Positions 1-8,232 of a DNA stretch of 64,000 nucleotides are shown piece after piece; position 1 is the stretch's first letter; each line of letters begins with the position of its first letter. The DNA lies in assembly GCF_003410055.1 (NCBI RefSeq), contig NZ_QUZK01000022.1, forward strand, positions 1-64,000, written 5' to 3'. Made by a program: the position numbers and the translations under genes. The DNA is from Wenzhouxiangella sediminis (GTDB lineage: Bacteria; Pseudomonadota; Gammaproteobacteria; Xanthomonadales; Wenzhouxiangellaceae). The notes under the pieces were generated by a model that was not told the DNA's origin, did no database searches, and saw only the letters and a list, made by a program, of their open reading frames with translations.

Positions 1-72
1 TGATAAACTCCTGATTTACAGTACGTATCAATGGGCAGTTACACAAATCTCAGGACAGTCCCCTAAAGACAG

Positions 73-843
73 TCACTGGCCACGCCCAATGCAATGGAAG
101 ACACAACTCCACACTGTACGCCGCGCCCATTCATGACAATTGGTACCTGGACCGATCAGACCATAATATGGTCTTTCTTGCTCAAACTTCCCCAAAAAGC
201 ATTGCTCCATGCAATCATTTTCATTGTCGTCAATTTCAGTACACGAATCGGGGTGGTAATAATCCTCGTCCGAGGTTGTCGGACGCCCTTGGTTCCAACC
301 CCCGCCGGTGGTTGTTTGGCCTCCGCACTCTATAGAGCCGTCTGGTGTTGTGGCGCAAAGAAAAGTATGAGAGTAATCAAGAAATCCCTTTGTTCCAGGT
401 GGCTCGTCTAGCGCTCGCCGACAAATCCAACTCGTTAGACCTAAAGGATCGATATATTTCGAGGGGCTTTGGAACGCGTAACCATACGTACTAAACCCAC
501 CGCTAAGTCCAATCGGATCACTCTGCACATACCGCCCGGTCTGCGGCTCATAATCCCGGAAGTAGTTGTAGTGCAAGCCGCTTTCAGCATCATAGTACTG
601 CCCGGGAAAGCGAAGATTGAACTCAAAGGCTTCGCCAGTTTTCTTTGGATCCTCATTCGGCGCCATTTCGCCAAAAGGATTTCTCCGGAACGACCACTCC
701 CAACGCTTTGATCCACTAGCATCAACAACCGCGCGCGGTGCCCCCAAGTGGTCAGCGTGGATGCTGTAAACACTTTGGCCAGACTCGTGGCATTCGCCGA
801 AAATCGTTAGCGTCAGAACGCGACCGAATGAGTTGGTGGGCAT
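73..843 (-). CDS. Rhs-family protein, orphan C-terminal fragment with possible toxin tip
   Basis: This 256-residue frame holds only the end of an Rhs protein. The conserved Rhs core is visible as HADHLGAPR (about residues 29-37), YNYFRDYEPQTGRYVQSDP (about 92-110) and the terminal DPLGL (132-136). After DPLGL come about 120 unrelated residues rich in Cys, with a SHTFL motif and an NCHEW motif. Such variable tips are usually toxins; the H...NCxxW layout resembles papain/NlpC-like folds, which is inference. Complete Rhs proteins exceed 1000 residues, so more than 80% is missing. The frame closes six bases upstream of the ATG, inside the adjoining repeat element, so the 5' part was lost at that element. 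Only 72 bases of window follow, so a downstream immunity gene cannot be judged. Confidence 0.75.
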   Translation of the reverse strand: MPTNSFGRVLTLTIFGECHESGQSVYSIHADHLGAPRAVVDASGSKRWEWSFRRNPFGEMAPNEDPKKTGEAFEFNLRFPGQYYDAESGLHYNYFRDYEPQTGRYVQSDPIGLSGGFSTYGYAFQSPSKYIDPLGLTSWICRRALDEPPGTKGFLDYSHTFLCATTPDGSIECGGQTTTGGGWNQGRPTTSDEDYYHPDSCTEIDDNENDCMEQCFLGKFEQERPYYGLIGPGTNCHEWARRTVWSCVFHCIGRGQ

Positions 844-1100
844 CAGGTTTCAGGAAAAGAACCGCGCCGTCGCCCCGGACATGATCCGGGGCCTCCCATC
901 AGCTGGTGCCTTCGTTTGGAAGGTCCCGGATCGGGGTCCGGGACGACGCTTCGCGTCGGTTCGGGGTTCGGACCACGACACTAGGACATGGCCGATCTGG
1001 GTTCTGCGCTCAGCGACTCCCTGCGTAACGATTTTCGGCAACACACTCACCGACTCTCCACTCGCTCCTGAACACTGAACCCTGAAACCTGAACCCCTAA
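843..1100 (-). repeat. Hairpin element, TTTCAGG/CCTGAAA heptamer family, copy 1
   Basis: On the minus strand this copy begins near 1100 with GGTTTCA-type units followed by TTCAGTGTTCAGGAGC, and it ends at 843-858 with TTTTCCTGAAACCTGATG. The two ends are inverted copies of the same heptamer. The roughly 200-base interior holds two further GGATCCGGG-like inverted motifs (about 875-895 and 928-945). It lies between the stop of etfD (29 bases away) and the truncated Rhs frame, both on the minus strand. The same entry and exit motifs recur at 24.5 and 37 kb, and the exit motif at 35.9 kb. Confidence 0.7.
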
Positions 1101-1128
1101 TCCCAGAGCCCTTCTCGTAGCTGCAAGG

Positions 1129-2724
1129 TCACAGATTGGTGTAGTTCGGCCCGGAGCCACCCTCGGGCGTCACCCAATCAATCACCTGGTAGGGATCGGC
1201 GATATCGCAGGTCTTGCAGTGCACGCAGTTGGCGGCGTTGATCTGCAGGCGCTTGCCGCCTTCGTCTTCGACCACCTCGTAGACGTTGGCCGGGCAGAAG
1301 CGGGTACAGGGGTTGCCGTACTCCTCTTCGCACCGGGTGAAGCACACGTCCGGGTCGATGACCTTCAGGTGCACGGGCTGGTCTTCGTCGTGTTCGGTCT
1401 GCGCGTAGTAGACGGAGGCGAGGCGATCGCGCGGCGGCAGGTCGCGGTCGACGTAGTCGAACTCGAGACCCTTCTCGTCGATCTTGCGGTACTGCTCATG
1501 GTCGGCGTGATTGGACAAGGTACGGGGCAGCTTGCCGGCTGTCGCCGTCTCGATGGCGGCGATCGACATGCCGCGCCACAGTCCCTTGTTGAAACCGGGG
1601 CGGATGTTACGAACCTTCTTGAGCTCGGCCATGATGTCGGAGTCGCGCAGCCGCTTGTCGAAGCCCTCGCTGCTGAGCTTCTCGCTGAGGTGTTCTGCGG
1701 CGAGCATGCCCGACTTCATCGCCTGGTGCGTGCCCTTGATCTTGGGCACGTTGAGCAGGCCGGCGGAATCGCCGATCAGCATCGCGCCGGGCATCTCGAC
1801 CTTCGGCAAGGACTGGTAACCGCCCTCGACCAGGGCGCGGGCGCCGGACGACAGGATCTCGCCGCCCTCGAGCAGCTCGTGCATCATCGGATGGTGCTTG
1901 AACTGCTGGAAGGCCTCGAAGGGCATGAATTCTGGGTCCTGGTAGTCCAGGCCGCAGACGAATCCGACCGCGACGCGGTCCTTGTCGAGGTGGTAGACGA
2001 AGCTGCCGCCGTAGATTTCGGAGGGCAGCGGCCAGCCGACCGTGTGCTGGATCAGGCCCGGCTCGACGCGGCCTTCCGGAAGGCGCCAGAGTTCCTTCAT
2101 GCCGATGCCGTAGGTCTGCGGGTCGCTGTCGGCGTCGAGCTTGTACTTCTTGATCGCGCGCTTGGACAGGTGGCCACGGCAGCCCTCGCCCAGCACCGTC
2201 ACCGATGCGCGGATCTCGATGCCCTGGACATAGGTGTCCTTCTCGTTGCCCTGCGCATCGACGCCCATGTCGCCGATGATCACGCCCTGGACCTCGTCGG
2301 CGTCGTTGTAGCTCAGGTCGGCGGCGGCGAAGCCGGGGAACAGGTCGACGCCCAGTGCTTCGGCCTTTGGCGCCAGCCAGCCGCACATCGCGCCGAGCGA
2401 GACGATGAAATTGCCGTGGTTTTTCTGCTGCGGCGGCGTGGGCAGCTTGCGCTTGCCGGTCTTCGACAGGTGCAGGAACTGATCCTTGCCGGCCGGCACG
2501 CAGATCGGCGGCGGATCATCGCGCCAGCCTTCGATCAGCGCGTCCAGCGGCTCGGGCTCGATGACCGCACCGGACAGGATGTGCCCGCCGATCTCGGCGG
2601 CCTTCTCGATCACGCAGACGTTGAGGTCGTCGGAGAGCTGCTTGAGCCGGATGGCGCAGGCCAGGCCGGCCGGGCCGGCACCGACGATCACCACGTCGTA
2701 TTCCATGATTTCGCGTTCGGACAT
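1129..2724 (-). CDS. etfD: Electron transfer flavoprotein-ubiquinone oxidoreductase
   Basis: The 531-residue product matches the normal length of ETF-QO, which passes electrons from reduced ETF (fatty acid and amino acid oxidation) to the quinone pool at the inner membrane. The N-terminus carries an FAD-binding dinucleotide fold (VVIVGAGPAGLACAIRL, from about residue 10). A second FAD/quinone-domain segment reads MLIGDSAGLLNVPKIKG. The C-terminal ferredoxin-like domain supplies the 4Fe-4S cysteines in CTRFCPANVYEV and CVHCKTCDIADP. No etfA or etfB is nearby. The first ATG (MSEREIMEY) is used; a second ATG six codons later is possible. Confidence 0.95.
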   Translation of the reverse strand: MSEREIMEYDVVIVGAGPAGLACAIRLKQLSDDLNVCVIEKAAEIGGHILSGAVIEPEPLDALIEGWRDDPPPICVPAGKDQFLHLSKTGKRKLPTPPQQKNHGNFIVSLGAMCGWLAPKAEALGVDLFPGFAAADLSYNDADEVQGVIIGDMGVDAQGNEKDTYVQGIEIRASVTVLGEGCRGHLSKRAIKKYKLDADSDPQTYGIGMKELWRLPEGRVEPGLIQHTVGWPLPSEIYGGSFVYHLDKDRVAVGFVCGLDYQDPEFMPFEAFQQFKHHPMMHELLEGGEILSSGARALVEGGYQSLPKVEMPGAMLIGDSAGLLNVPKIKGTHQAMKSGMLAAEHLSEKLSSEGFDKRLRDSDIMAELKKVRNIRPGFNKGLWRGMSIAAIETATAGKLPRTLSNHADHEQYRKIDEKGLEFDYVDRDLPPRDRLASVYYAQTEHDEDQPVHLKVIDPDVCFTRCEEEYGNPCTRFCPANVYEVVEDEGGKRLQINAANCVHCKTCDIADPYQVIDWVTPEGGSGPNYTNL

Positions 2725-2812
2725 GAACTTCGCAGGGGATTCGGATCAGGCCTCAAAGGATACAGCCAAGGCGCTGACGGTGTCAGCCGACCGCAGCGCT
2801 GCCTGCAGATCC

Positions 2813-3430
2813 CTAGCCGGCGAGAAGCGATCTCAGCTCGGACAGGACCGTCTCGAGCATCAGGGGCTGCGCTTCGGCGGTCGGGTGGATGCCGTCGTCC
2901 TGCAACATGCCCGGGCGCTGGAAGATGTCCTCGAGGAAGAACGGCAGCAGTTCGACGTCGAAGCGTTCGGCCAGGCGCGGATAGACCGCCTCGAAGCGTT
3001 CGATGTAGACCGGGCCCAGGTTGGGCGGCAGGCGGATCTGCATCAGGCCGACGCGGGCGCCGGCCGACTTGCCTTTTTCGATCAGGGCCGCCAGATTGTC
3101 TTCGGTCTGGGCCGGCGAAAGGCCGCGCAGTCCGTCGTTGCCGCCGAGGATGATCAGCAGCACGTCGGGATCGTGGCGCTCGAGCAACCCATCGATGCGC
3201 GTTACGGCACCGGCGGTGGTCTCGCCCGAGATGCTGGCGTTGACCACTTCGTGCTCGCCATCCAGCCGCTCGGACAGCAGGTGAACCCAGCCCGATTCAC
3301 GGGGGATGGAATAGGCGTCGGACAGACTGTCGCCAACGACCATCACCGTGGCGGCTTGCACGGCATGACCGAAGGCCAGCGCCGCGACCAGCACGGTGAT
3401 CCATGAAACGTAGGCAAATCGCTTGAACAT
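2813..3430 (-). CDS. tesA: Periplasmic acyl-CoA thioesterase I / arylesterase (SGNH hydrolase)
   Basis: The 205-residue protein is a GDSL/SGNH hydrolase. A signal peptide (MFKRFAYVSW onward) ends near AVQA|A at residue 26. Block I GDSLSDAY holds the nucleophile Ser35, followed by SISGETTAG, GGNDGLRG and the C-terminal DGIHPT that provides the catalytic Asp and His. Family members hydrolyse acyl-CoAs, esters and lysophospholipids in the periplasm. The start was placed at the ATG at 3430 because the frame further upstream only reads antisense to the ABC gene. Its ATG overlaps the ATG of the divergent ybbA-like gene by two bases, an arrangement related to tesA/ybbA of Escherichia coli. Confidence 0.93.
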   Translation of the reverse strand: MFKRFAYVSWITVLVAALAFGHAVQAATVMVVGDSLSDAYSIPRESGWVHLLSERLDGEHEVVNASISGETTAGAVTRIDGLLERHDPDVLLIILGGNDGLRGLSPAQTEDNLAALIEKGKSAGARVGLMQIRLPPNLGPVYIERFEAVYPRLAERFDVELLPFFLEDIFQRPGMLQDDGIHPTAEAQPLMLETVLSELRSLLAG

Positions 3431-4145
3431 GACCCAATCCGGTAAAGAGATCCTGTCGGCCCGACAGGTGGGATTTTCCGTCGACGCGCCCGGCGGGCGG
3501 CTCGACATCCTCAAAGATATCAGCCTGGACCTGAACGGCGGCGAAACGCTGGCCATCGTCGGGGCCTCCGGCTCGGGCAAGACCACCCTGCTGGGCCTGC
3601 TCGCCGGCCTGGATCGCCCGACATCCGGCGATATCCGGCTGATCGGCGCTGAACTCAAGTCGCTCGACGAGAATGCGCGCGCCCGATTGCGCAAGCGCCA
3701 CGTCGGCTTCGTTTTCCAGAGTTTCCACCTGCTGCCCAGCCTGACCGCGCTGGAGAACGTGATGCTGGCCCTGGAGATCGCGGGTTTCGACAAGCCCCGG
3801 GAGCGCGCGCTCGGCGCGCTCGACCAGGTCGGCCTGAGCCACCGCCTCGAGCACTACCCGCGCCAGCTCTCCGGCGGCGAACAGCAGCGCGTGGCCATCG
3901 CCCGCGCCTTCGCCGGCGAGCCGGAAATCCTGTTCGCCGACGAGCCCACCGGCAACCTCGACCAGCGCACCGGCGAGTCGGTGGCCGACCTGCTGTTCGA
4001 ACTCAACGAACGCCACGGCACGGCGCTCGTACTGGTCACGCATGATATGAGGCTCGCCCGGCGCTGCGGACGAGTGGAAGAAATCGAGGACGGCCGGCTC
4101 GTCGGACGCAGGAATGGGGCAGTGGCAGGAGCTTCAAGCGCATGA
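3429..4145 (+). CDS. ybbA: ABC transporter ATP-binding protein, YbbA/LolD-like
   Basis: The 238-residue ATPase has Walker A GASGSGKTT (about residues 45-53), a Q-loop region VGFVFQSFHLL, signature LSGGEQQRVAIARA, Walker B ILFADEPTGNLD and the H-loop LVTHD. It belongs to the MacB/LolD/YbbA group that works with FtsX-type permeases; the exported substrate is not known. The start is ATG 3429, with TTG 3423 an in-frame alternative; neither has a strong Shine-Dalgarno. The stop TGA (4143-4145) overlaps the ATG of a small frame that bridges to the permease gene. Divergent tesA supports the ybbA assignment. Confidence 0.93.
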   Translation: MTQSGKEILSARQVGFSVDAPGGRLDILKDISLDLNGGETLAIVGASGSGKTTLLGLLAGLDRPTSGDIRLIGAELKSLDENARARLRKRHVGFVFQSFHLLPSLTALENVMLALEIAGFDKPRERALGALDQVGLSHRLEHYPRQLSGGEQQRVAIARAFAGEPEILFADEPTGNLDQRTGESVADLLFELNERHGTALVLVTHDMRLARRCGRVEEIEDGRLVGRRNGAVAGASSA

Positions 4146-4351
4146 GCATTCTGTTCGACGGGCAAGATCTTGAAACGCAAAGACGCGAAGACGCGAAGAA
4201 AAGTCATTTGGAAACTCGGCTAACCCCCTGGAATCACATTGCAGGCGCGTGGCGATCTGCCAAGGGACCGAGAACGTCTTCTCTTTCACCCTTTGCGTCT
4301 TTGCGTCTTCGCGTTTCCAAGATTTTGAGGAACAAAGCCCTCCCAGCATGA
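4142..4351 (+). CDS. Possible bridging small ORF across a repeat element
   Basis: This 69-codon frame spans the whole gap between the ATPase and permease genes. Its ATG overlaps the upstream stop (ATGA at 4142-4145) and its own stop overlaps the permease start (ATGA at 4348-4351), so ribosomes could move through all three by translational coupling. The encoded peptide is basic and resembles no family I know, and most of it is translated repeat-element DNA. It may serve only to keep coupling after the element was inserted. That the protein has a function is doubtful. Confidence 0.35.
   Translation: MSILFDGQDLETQRREDAKKSHLETRLTPWNHIAGAWRSAKGPRTSSLSPFASLRLRVSKILRNKALPA
4167..4323 (+). repeat. 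Hairpin element with ACGC(A/G)AAG octamer arms
   Basis: The left arm (4167-4198) consists of ACGC[AG]AAG units and the right arm (4291-4323) is its inverted copy, ending TTTCCAAGAT. The arms match over about 32 bases with few differences, enclosing about 90 unrelated bases. The element sits between ybbA and ybbP, genes that usually overlap or nearly touch. A GCATGA hexamer occurs 21-22 bases outside each arm (4140-4145 and 4346-4351), which may be a target duplication or may only reflect the two ATGA junctions. Confidence 0.75.
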
Positions 4352-6804
4352 ACGCCACCACGCTGTCACTAAAGCTGCTGACCCGTCAGTCCCGCTCCGG
4401 CGCGCTGATCATGTTGTTCGCCGGGCTGGTCGTGGCCACGGCGGCGCTGGCGGCGGTGAGTCTGTTTACCGACCGGGTCGGGCGGGCGCTGGAGCGGCAG
4501 GCCGGCGAGGTGCTGGCTGCCGACCTGGTGGTGACCGGCCGCGAGCGACTGCCTGACGAATATCTGGACAAGGCATCCGAGCTGGGCCTGGAAACCGCCG
4601 AGATCGCGCTGCTGAGCACCGTCCTTTTTGTCGGCGAGGAAAGCCATCTCGTGGACCTCAAGGCCGTCACCGAGGGCTACCCCTTGCGCGGGCAGCTCAA
4701 GCTGGCCGACCGGCTCGGGGCGCCCGAGGAGGCGCTGGCCGGCATCCCCGAGCCCGGCACCGGCTGGATGGCGGCGCGAGGCCTGCGCCTGTTCGAGACC
4801 GACACCGGCGTGCAGGTCGACATCGGCCGCCGACCGGTCACGATCGAGCGCGTGCTCGCCTGGGAGCCCGACCGCGGCGGCAGCCGCTTCATGCTCGCCC
4901 CGCGCCTGATCATCCACATGGACGACCTGCTGGCCAGCGAACTGCTCGGCCCCGGCTCGCGCGTGCGCTGGCGCCTGCTGGTCGCCGGCAGCGAGTCGGG
5001 CGTGGCCGAGTTCCGGCGCTGGGTCGAGCCGCGCCTGGAAGAACGCCAGGACATCGAGACCGTCGCGGAAGCCGAGGCCGACACCGGCCGGGCGCTCGAG
5101 CAGGCGCGCCGCTTCCTGGGCGTGGCCGCGCTGACCGCGGTGATCCTGGCCGCCGCCGCGGTGCTGCTCGCCGCGCTTCGCTTCTCGCGCTCGCAGCGCG
5201 ACCTGGTCGCCCTGCTCAAGGCCTTCGGGGCCGAGGGCCGGCAGATCCTGCTGGCCCTGACCCTGCTGTTGCTCTGGCTGGCCCTGGCCGCGATTGCCGT
5301 CGGCGGGCTGCTGGGCTTCGGCGCGCAGGCGATCATCGGGCAGATCCTGGCCGACGGGCCGGCGGGCGAGCTGCCACCGGCAAGGCTCCTGCCCCTGCTG
5401 GGCAGCGGCAGCTTCACCCTGCTGCTGGCAGCCGGCTTCGCCCTGCCGCCGCTGGTCGCGCTTCGCGGCGTGGCACCCATGCGCATCCTCAATCGCTCGC
5501 TCGACACGCGGCCCGGCCTGGCCGGCGGGCTGTGGTTGCTGCCGATTCTCGGCGCCCTGACCATTCCGGTGCTGCAGCTCGGCAACCTGCGCCTGGCGAT
5601 GATCGTGCTCGGCGGGTCGGCCGTACTGGCCGCCCTGCTGGCCCTGGCGGCCTGGCTGGCGATGGGCCTGAGCCGGCAGCTTTCCAAGCGCACCCGGGCG
5701 GACTGGCGCTTCGGCCTGGCCGGCCTGCACCGCCGTCGCGGCCAGGGCATCATCCAGATCACCGCCCTGGGCCTCGGCCTGATGGCCCTCCTGCTGTTGA
5801 TGATCGTGCGTACCGAGCTGCTCGACCAGTGGCGCGGCAGCCTGCCGGCCGACACCGCCGACCATTTCGTGGTGAACATCCAGCCCGACCAGACCGAGGG
5901 CGTGCGCGAGGCGTTGATCGAAGCCGGCGCGCAGAACGTGCAGGTGCGGCCCATGGCGACGGTCAACCTCATCGAGGTCAACGGCGAGCCGCCGCCCGAT
6001 CACCGCTGGGCCGGCCAGGTCAACGTTTCCTGGATCGACCGCCTGCCGCCGGCCAACCGGGTCGTCGAAGGCGAATTCTTCGCCCCGGATGCCACCGGCG
6101 AGATCTCGCTGGCCAAGCGCTGGTCGGAGCGGACCGGCGTCGGCCTGGGGGACACCATGCTGTTCGAGGCCGGCAGCCGGCGCTTCGAAGCCACGGTGAC
6201 CAGCATGCGCGAGGTCGAGTGGGAGTCATTCAACGTCAACTTCTTCATCCTGCTCACGCCCTCGGCCGGCGAGGCCCTGCCGCACCAGTTCATCGCCAGT
6301 TTCCGCCTGCCCGAGGAGGCCGGCCCGCTGCGCGCCGTGCAACAGGGCTGGCCCAACGTCTCGATCATCGACATTGGCGCCCTGCTGGACCGCATCGGCG
6401 AGATCATCGACCGGGTCTCGCGCGCCGCGCAGGTGGTGTTCTTCTTCACCCTGGTGGCCGGCCTGGTGGTGCTGCTGGCCGCGCTGGAAGCCACGCGCGA
6501 CGAGCGCCGCCAGGAGGCGGCCCTGATCCGCGCCCTGGGCGCCGACGACGCGATGGTGCGGCGCGGCCTCCTGATCGAGTACGGCGCCATGGCCTTCATC
6601 GCCGCGGTGCTGGCCACCGGCGGCGCGGCGCTGACCGGCTGGCTGCTCGCCCGTGAGCTGTTCGAATTCGCCTACCAACCGTCCGGGCTGCTACTGGTCA
6701 CCGGCTTCCTGGCTTCCTTCGTGCTGGTGATCGGCAGCGGCTGGCTGGGCAACCGCTCGGTCCTTCGCACTTCCCCCATCCGCATTCTGCGCGCCGGCGG
6801 CTGA
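4348..6804 (+). CDS. ybbP: ABC transporter permease, YbbP family (FtsX/MacB-like)
   Basis: The 818-residue protein has the YbbP layout: one transmembrane helix near the N-terminus (LIMLFAGLVVATAALAAVSLF), a large periplasmic domain, then groups of helices (about residues 255-475) around a second periplasmic domain, and a C-terminal FtsX-like triplet (VVFFFTLVAGLVVLLAALEA and after) ending RTSPIRILRAGG. It should pair with the upstream ATPase. YbbAP-type transporters are linked to export of hydrophobic compounds, but the substrate cannot be read here. The start ATG 4348 was chosen because it begins the conserved MNATTLSLKLLTRQ segment; the frame is open further upstream through the repeat. Confidence 0.92.
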   Translation: MNATTLSLKLLTRQSRSGALIMLFAGLVVATAALAAVSLFTDRVGRALERQAGEVLAADLVVTGRERLPDEYLDKASELGLETAEIALLSTVLFVGEESHLVDLKAVTEGYPLRGQLKLADRLGAPEEALAGIPEPGTGWMAARGLRLFETDTGVQVDIGRRPVTIERVLAWEPDRGGSRFMLAPRLIIHMDDLLASELLGPGSRVRWRLLVAGSESGVAEFRRWVEPRLEERQDIETVAEAEADTGRALEQARRFLGVAALTAVILAAAAVLLAALRFSRSQRDLVALLKAFGAEGRQILLALTLLLLWLALAAIAVGGLLGFGAQAIIGQILADGPAGELPPARLLPLLGSGSFTLLLAAGFALPPLVALRGVAPMRILNRSLDTRPGLAGGLWLLPILGALTIPVLQLGNLRLAMIVLGGSAVLAALLALAAWLAMGLSRQLSKRTRADWRFGLAGLHRRRGQGIIQITALGLGLMALLLLMIVRTELLDQWRGSLPADTADHFVVNIQPDQTEGVREALIEAGAQNVQVRPMATVNLIEVNGEPPPDHRWAGQVNVSWIDRLPPANRVVEGEFFAPDATGEISLAKRWSERTGVGLGDTMLFEAGSRRFEATVTSMREVEWESFNVNFFILLTPSAGEALPHQFIASFRLPEEAGPLRAVQQGWPNVSIIDIGALLDRIGEIIDRVSRAAQVVFFFTLVAGLVVLLAALEATRDERRQEAALIRALGADDAMVRRGLLIEYGAMAFIAAVLATGGAALTGWLLARELFEFAYQPSGLLLVTGFLASFVLVIGSGWLGNRSVLRTSPIRILRAGG

Positions 6805-6811
6805 TCCCGGT

Positions 6812-8200
6812 TTGGCTTCCACGCCCGAAACCGCGCTGCCCGAGGAGCACGCCGATCCGCACGCCCACCTGATTCTCTACGGCGGCCGGCTGCAGGTGCT
6901 GTGGCACATGGCCTGGCCGGCGATCGCGGTGATGATGGCCTTCGGCCTCAACGCCGTGATGGACGCCGTCTACATCGGTCGGCTGATCGGCGAGCAGGCC
7001 CTGGCCGGCGCGGTGCTGGCCTACCCGCTGACCCAGTTGACCCTGGGCCTCGGTTCGCTGGCGGGCATCGGCGGCGGCGTGGCGCTGTCGATCGCCATCG
7101 GCCGTGCCGACCGGGAAACGGTCAGGCAACTGCCCGGCACCGCGGTGACCATCGCCTTCGCGCTCTCGGCGGGCTATGCCGTAGTCGGCGGGATCTTCGC
7201 GGAGCAACTCGTCTACGCCATGGGCGCGCGCGGCGAGCTGGTCGGCATCGCCGCCGCCTACCTGCGCGCCTCGGCCCTGGGCGGGTTCGGCGCCATCGGC
7301 GGCATGACGCTCAACATGCTGCTCAGGGGCGAGGGCAAGATGAAGCTCGCCGCCGGCTACATGGCCACCGGGCTGCTGGTCAACGTCCTTCTGACACCGG
7401 CTTTCATCGTCTTCTTCGACTGGGGCGTGGCCGGCGCGGCCTGGGCGACGAATATCGGGGGCGCCGTCGGCGGGCTGCTGGTTTGGCGGCGCTTCGCGCG
7501 CGGCCGGGCCAGCTACCCTGTGGACGCCCGCTTTCTCGGCCTGCCGCGCGCGCTGGCCCAGCGCATCGTCAAGCTGGGCACGCCGGCGATGGTCCAGAGT
7601 TCGACCGGCCTGGTGCAGGCGGTGGTGGTTTTCAACATGCTCAGCCGCATCGGCAGCGAGGCCGACATCGCCTTCTTCGGTGCGGCCTGGCGGGTGCTGC
7701 TGTTCATGCTCACGCCGCTGTTCGGGCTGATGCGCGCCTTCCAGCCGGTGGCCGGTATCAACTACGGGGCGGGCCAGTGGCAGCGCATCCGCGAGGGATA
7801 CTGGACCTTCGTCGCCGCGGGTGCGGTCATGATCGTGCCGATCTGGATTTTCATGAACCTCTTCCCCGAAGCTACCCTGGCGCTGATGCTGCCCGAAGCG
7901 ACGCTGGGGGCGATCGACCTGCACCGCTTCCGGGTGCTGATGCTGGTGCTGCCGGTGCTGCCGATCGTGTTCACCGCGCTGGCGCTGCTGCCGGCCATCG
8001 AGCAGCCCGGCAAGGCGACGCTGGTCTCGGTGTCGCGACAGCTGCTGTTCTACGTGCCGGTCATGCTCACGCTACCCACGCTCATCGGCGTGTCGGGCAT
8101 CTACTACGGCGCGACTTCGATCGACTTCGTCTGCGCGATGTGGTTGCTGTCGATCGTGCTGTTGACCTTCCGCAACGCACCCGCGACCCGATCGCCTTAG
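6812..8200 (+). CDS. MATE-family multidrug/Na+ antiporter
   Basis: The 462-residue protein has about 12 hydrophobic segments arranged as two halves, as in MATE (DinF/NorM-like) exporters, which use Na+ or H+ gradients to expel cationic compounds. The first half begins LWHMAWPAIAVMMAFGLNAVMD and contains GRLIGEQALAGAVLAYPLTQL. The second half contains MVQSSTGLVQAVVVFNML and AFQPVAGINYGAGQ, typical of the family. The proposed start is TTG 6812, seven bases after the permease stop, because no earlier ATG exists and the next ATG (6908) would remove part of helix 1. It is probably cotranscribed with the ABC genes. Confidence 0.88.
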   Translation: MASTPETALPEEHADPHAHLILYGGRLQVLWHMAWPAIAVMMAFGLNAVMDAVYIGRLIGEQALAGAVLAYPLTQLTLGLGSLAGIGGGVALSIAIGRADRETVRQLPGTAVTIAFALSAGYAVVGGIFAEQLVYAMGARGELVGIAAAYLRASALGGFGAIGGMTLNMLLRGEGKMKLAAGYMATGLLVNVLLTPAFIVFFDWGVAGAAWATNIGGAVGGLLVWRRFARGRASYPVDARFLGLPRALAQRIVKLGTPAMVQSSTGLVQAVVVFNMLSRIGSEADIAFFGAAWRVLLFMLTPLFGLMRAFQPVAGINYGAGQWQRIREGYWTFVAAGAVMIVPIWIFMNLFPEATLALMLPEATLGAIDLHRFRVLMLVLPVLPIVFTALALLPAIEQPGKATLVSVSRQLLFYVPVMLTLPTLIGVSGIYYGATSIDFVCAMWLLSIVLLTFRNAPATRSP

Positions 8201-8232
8201 AATTCCCGACGAACCTTCACCAAGGCAAGCGA

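Noticed and set aside
1-72. Left edge searched for an Rhs immunity gene
   Set aside because: Only 72 bases, with no start codon plus ribosome binding site; cannot be judged.
1219-3153. Long plus-strand open frame of 644 codons over etfD and tesA
   Set aside because: Antisense reading of GC-rich coding DNA; the minus-strand products are clear full-length enzymes.
4369-6003. Minus-strand open frame of 544 codons
   Set aside because: Antisense to the YbbP permease; low-complexity Gln/Gly/Arg-rich composition typical of shadows.
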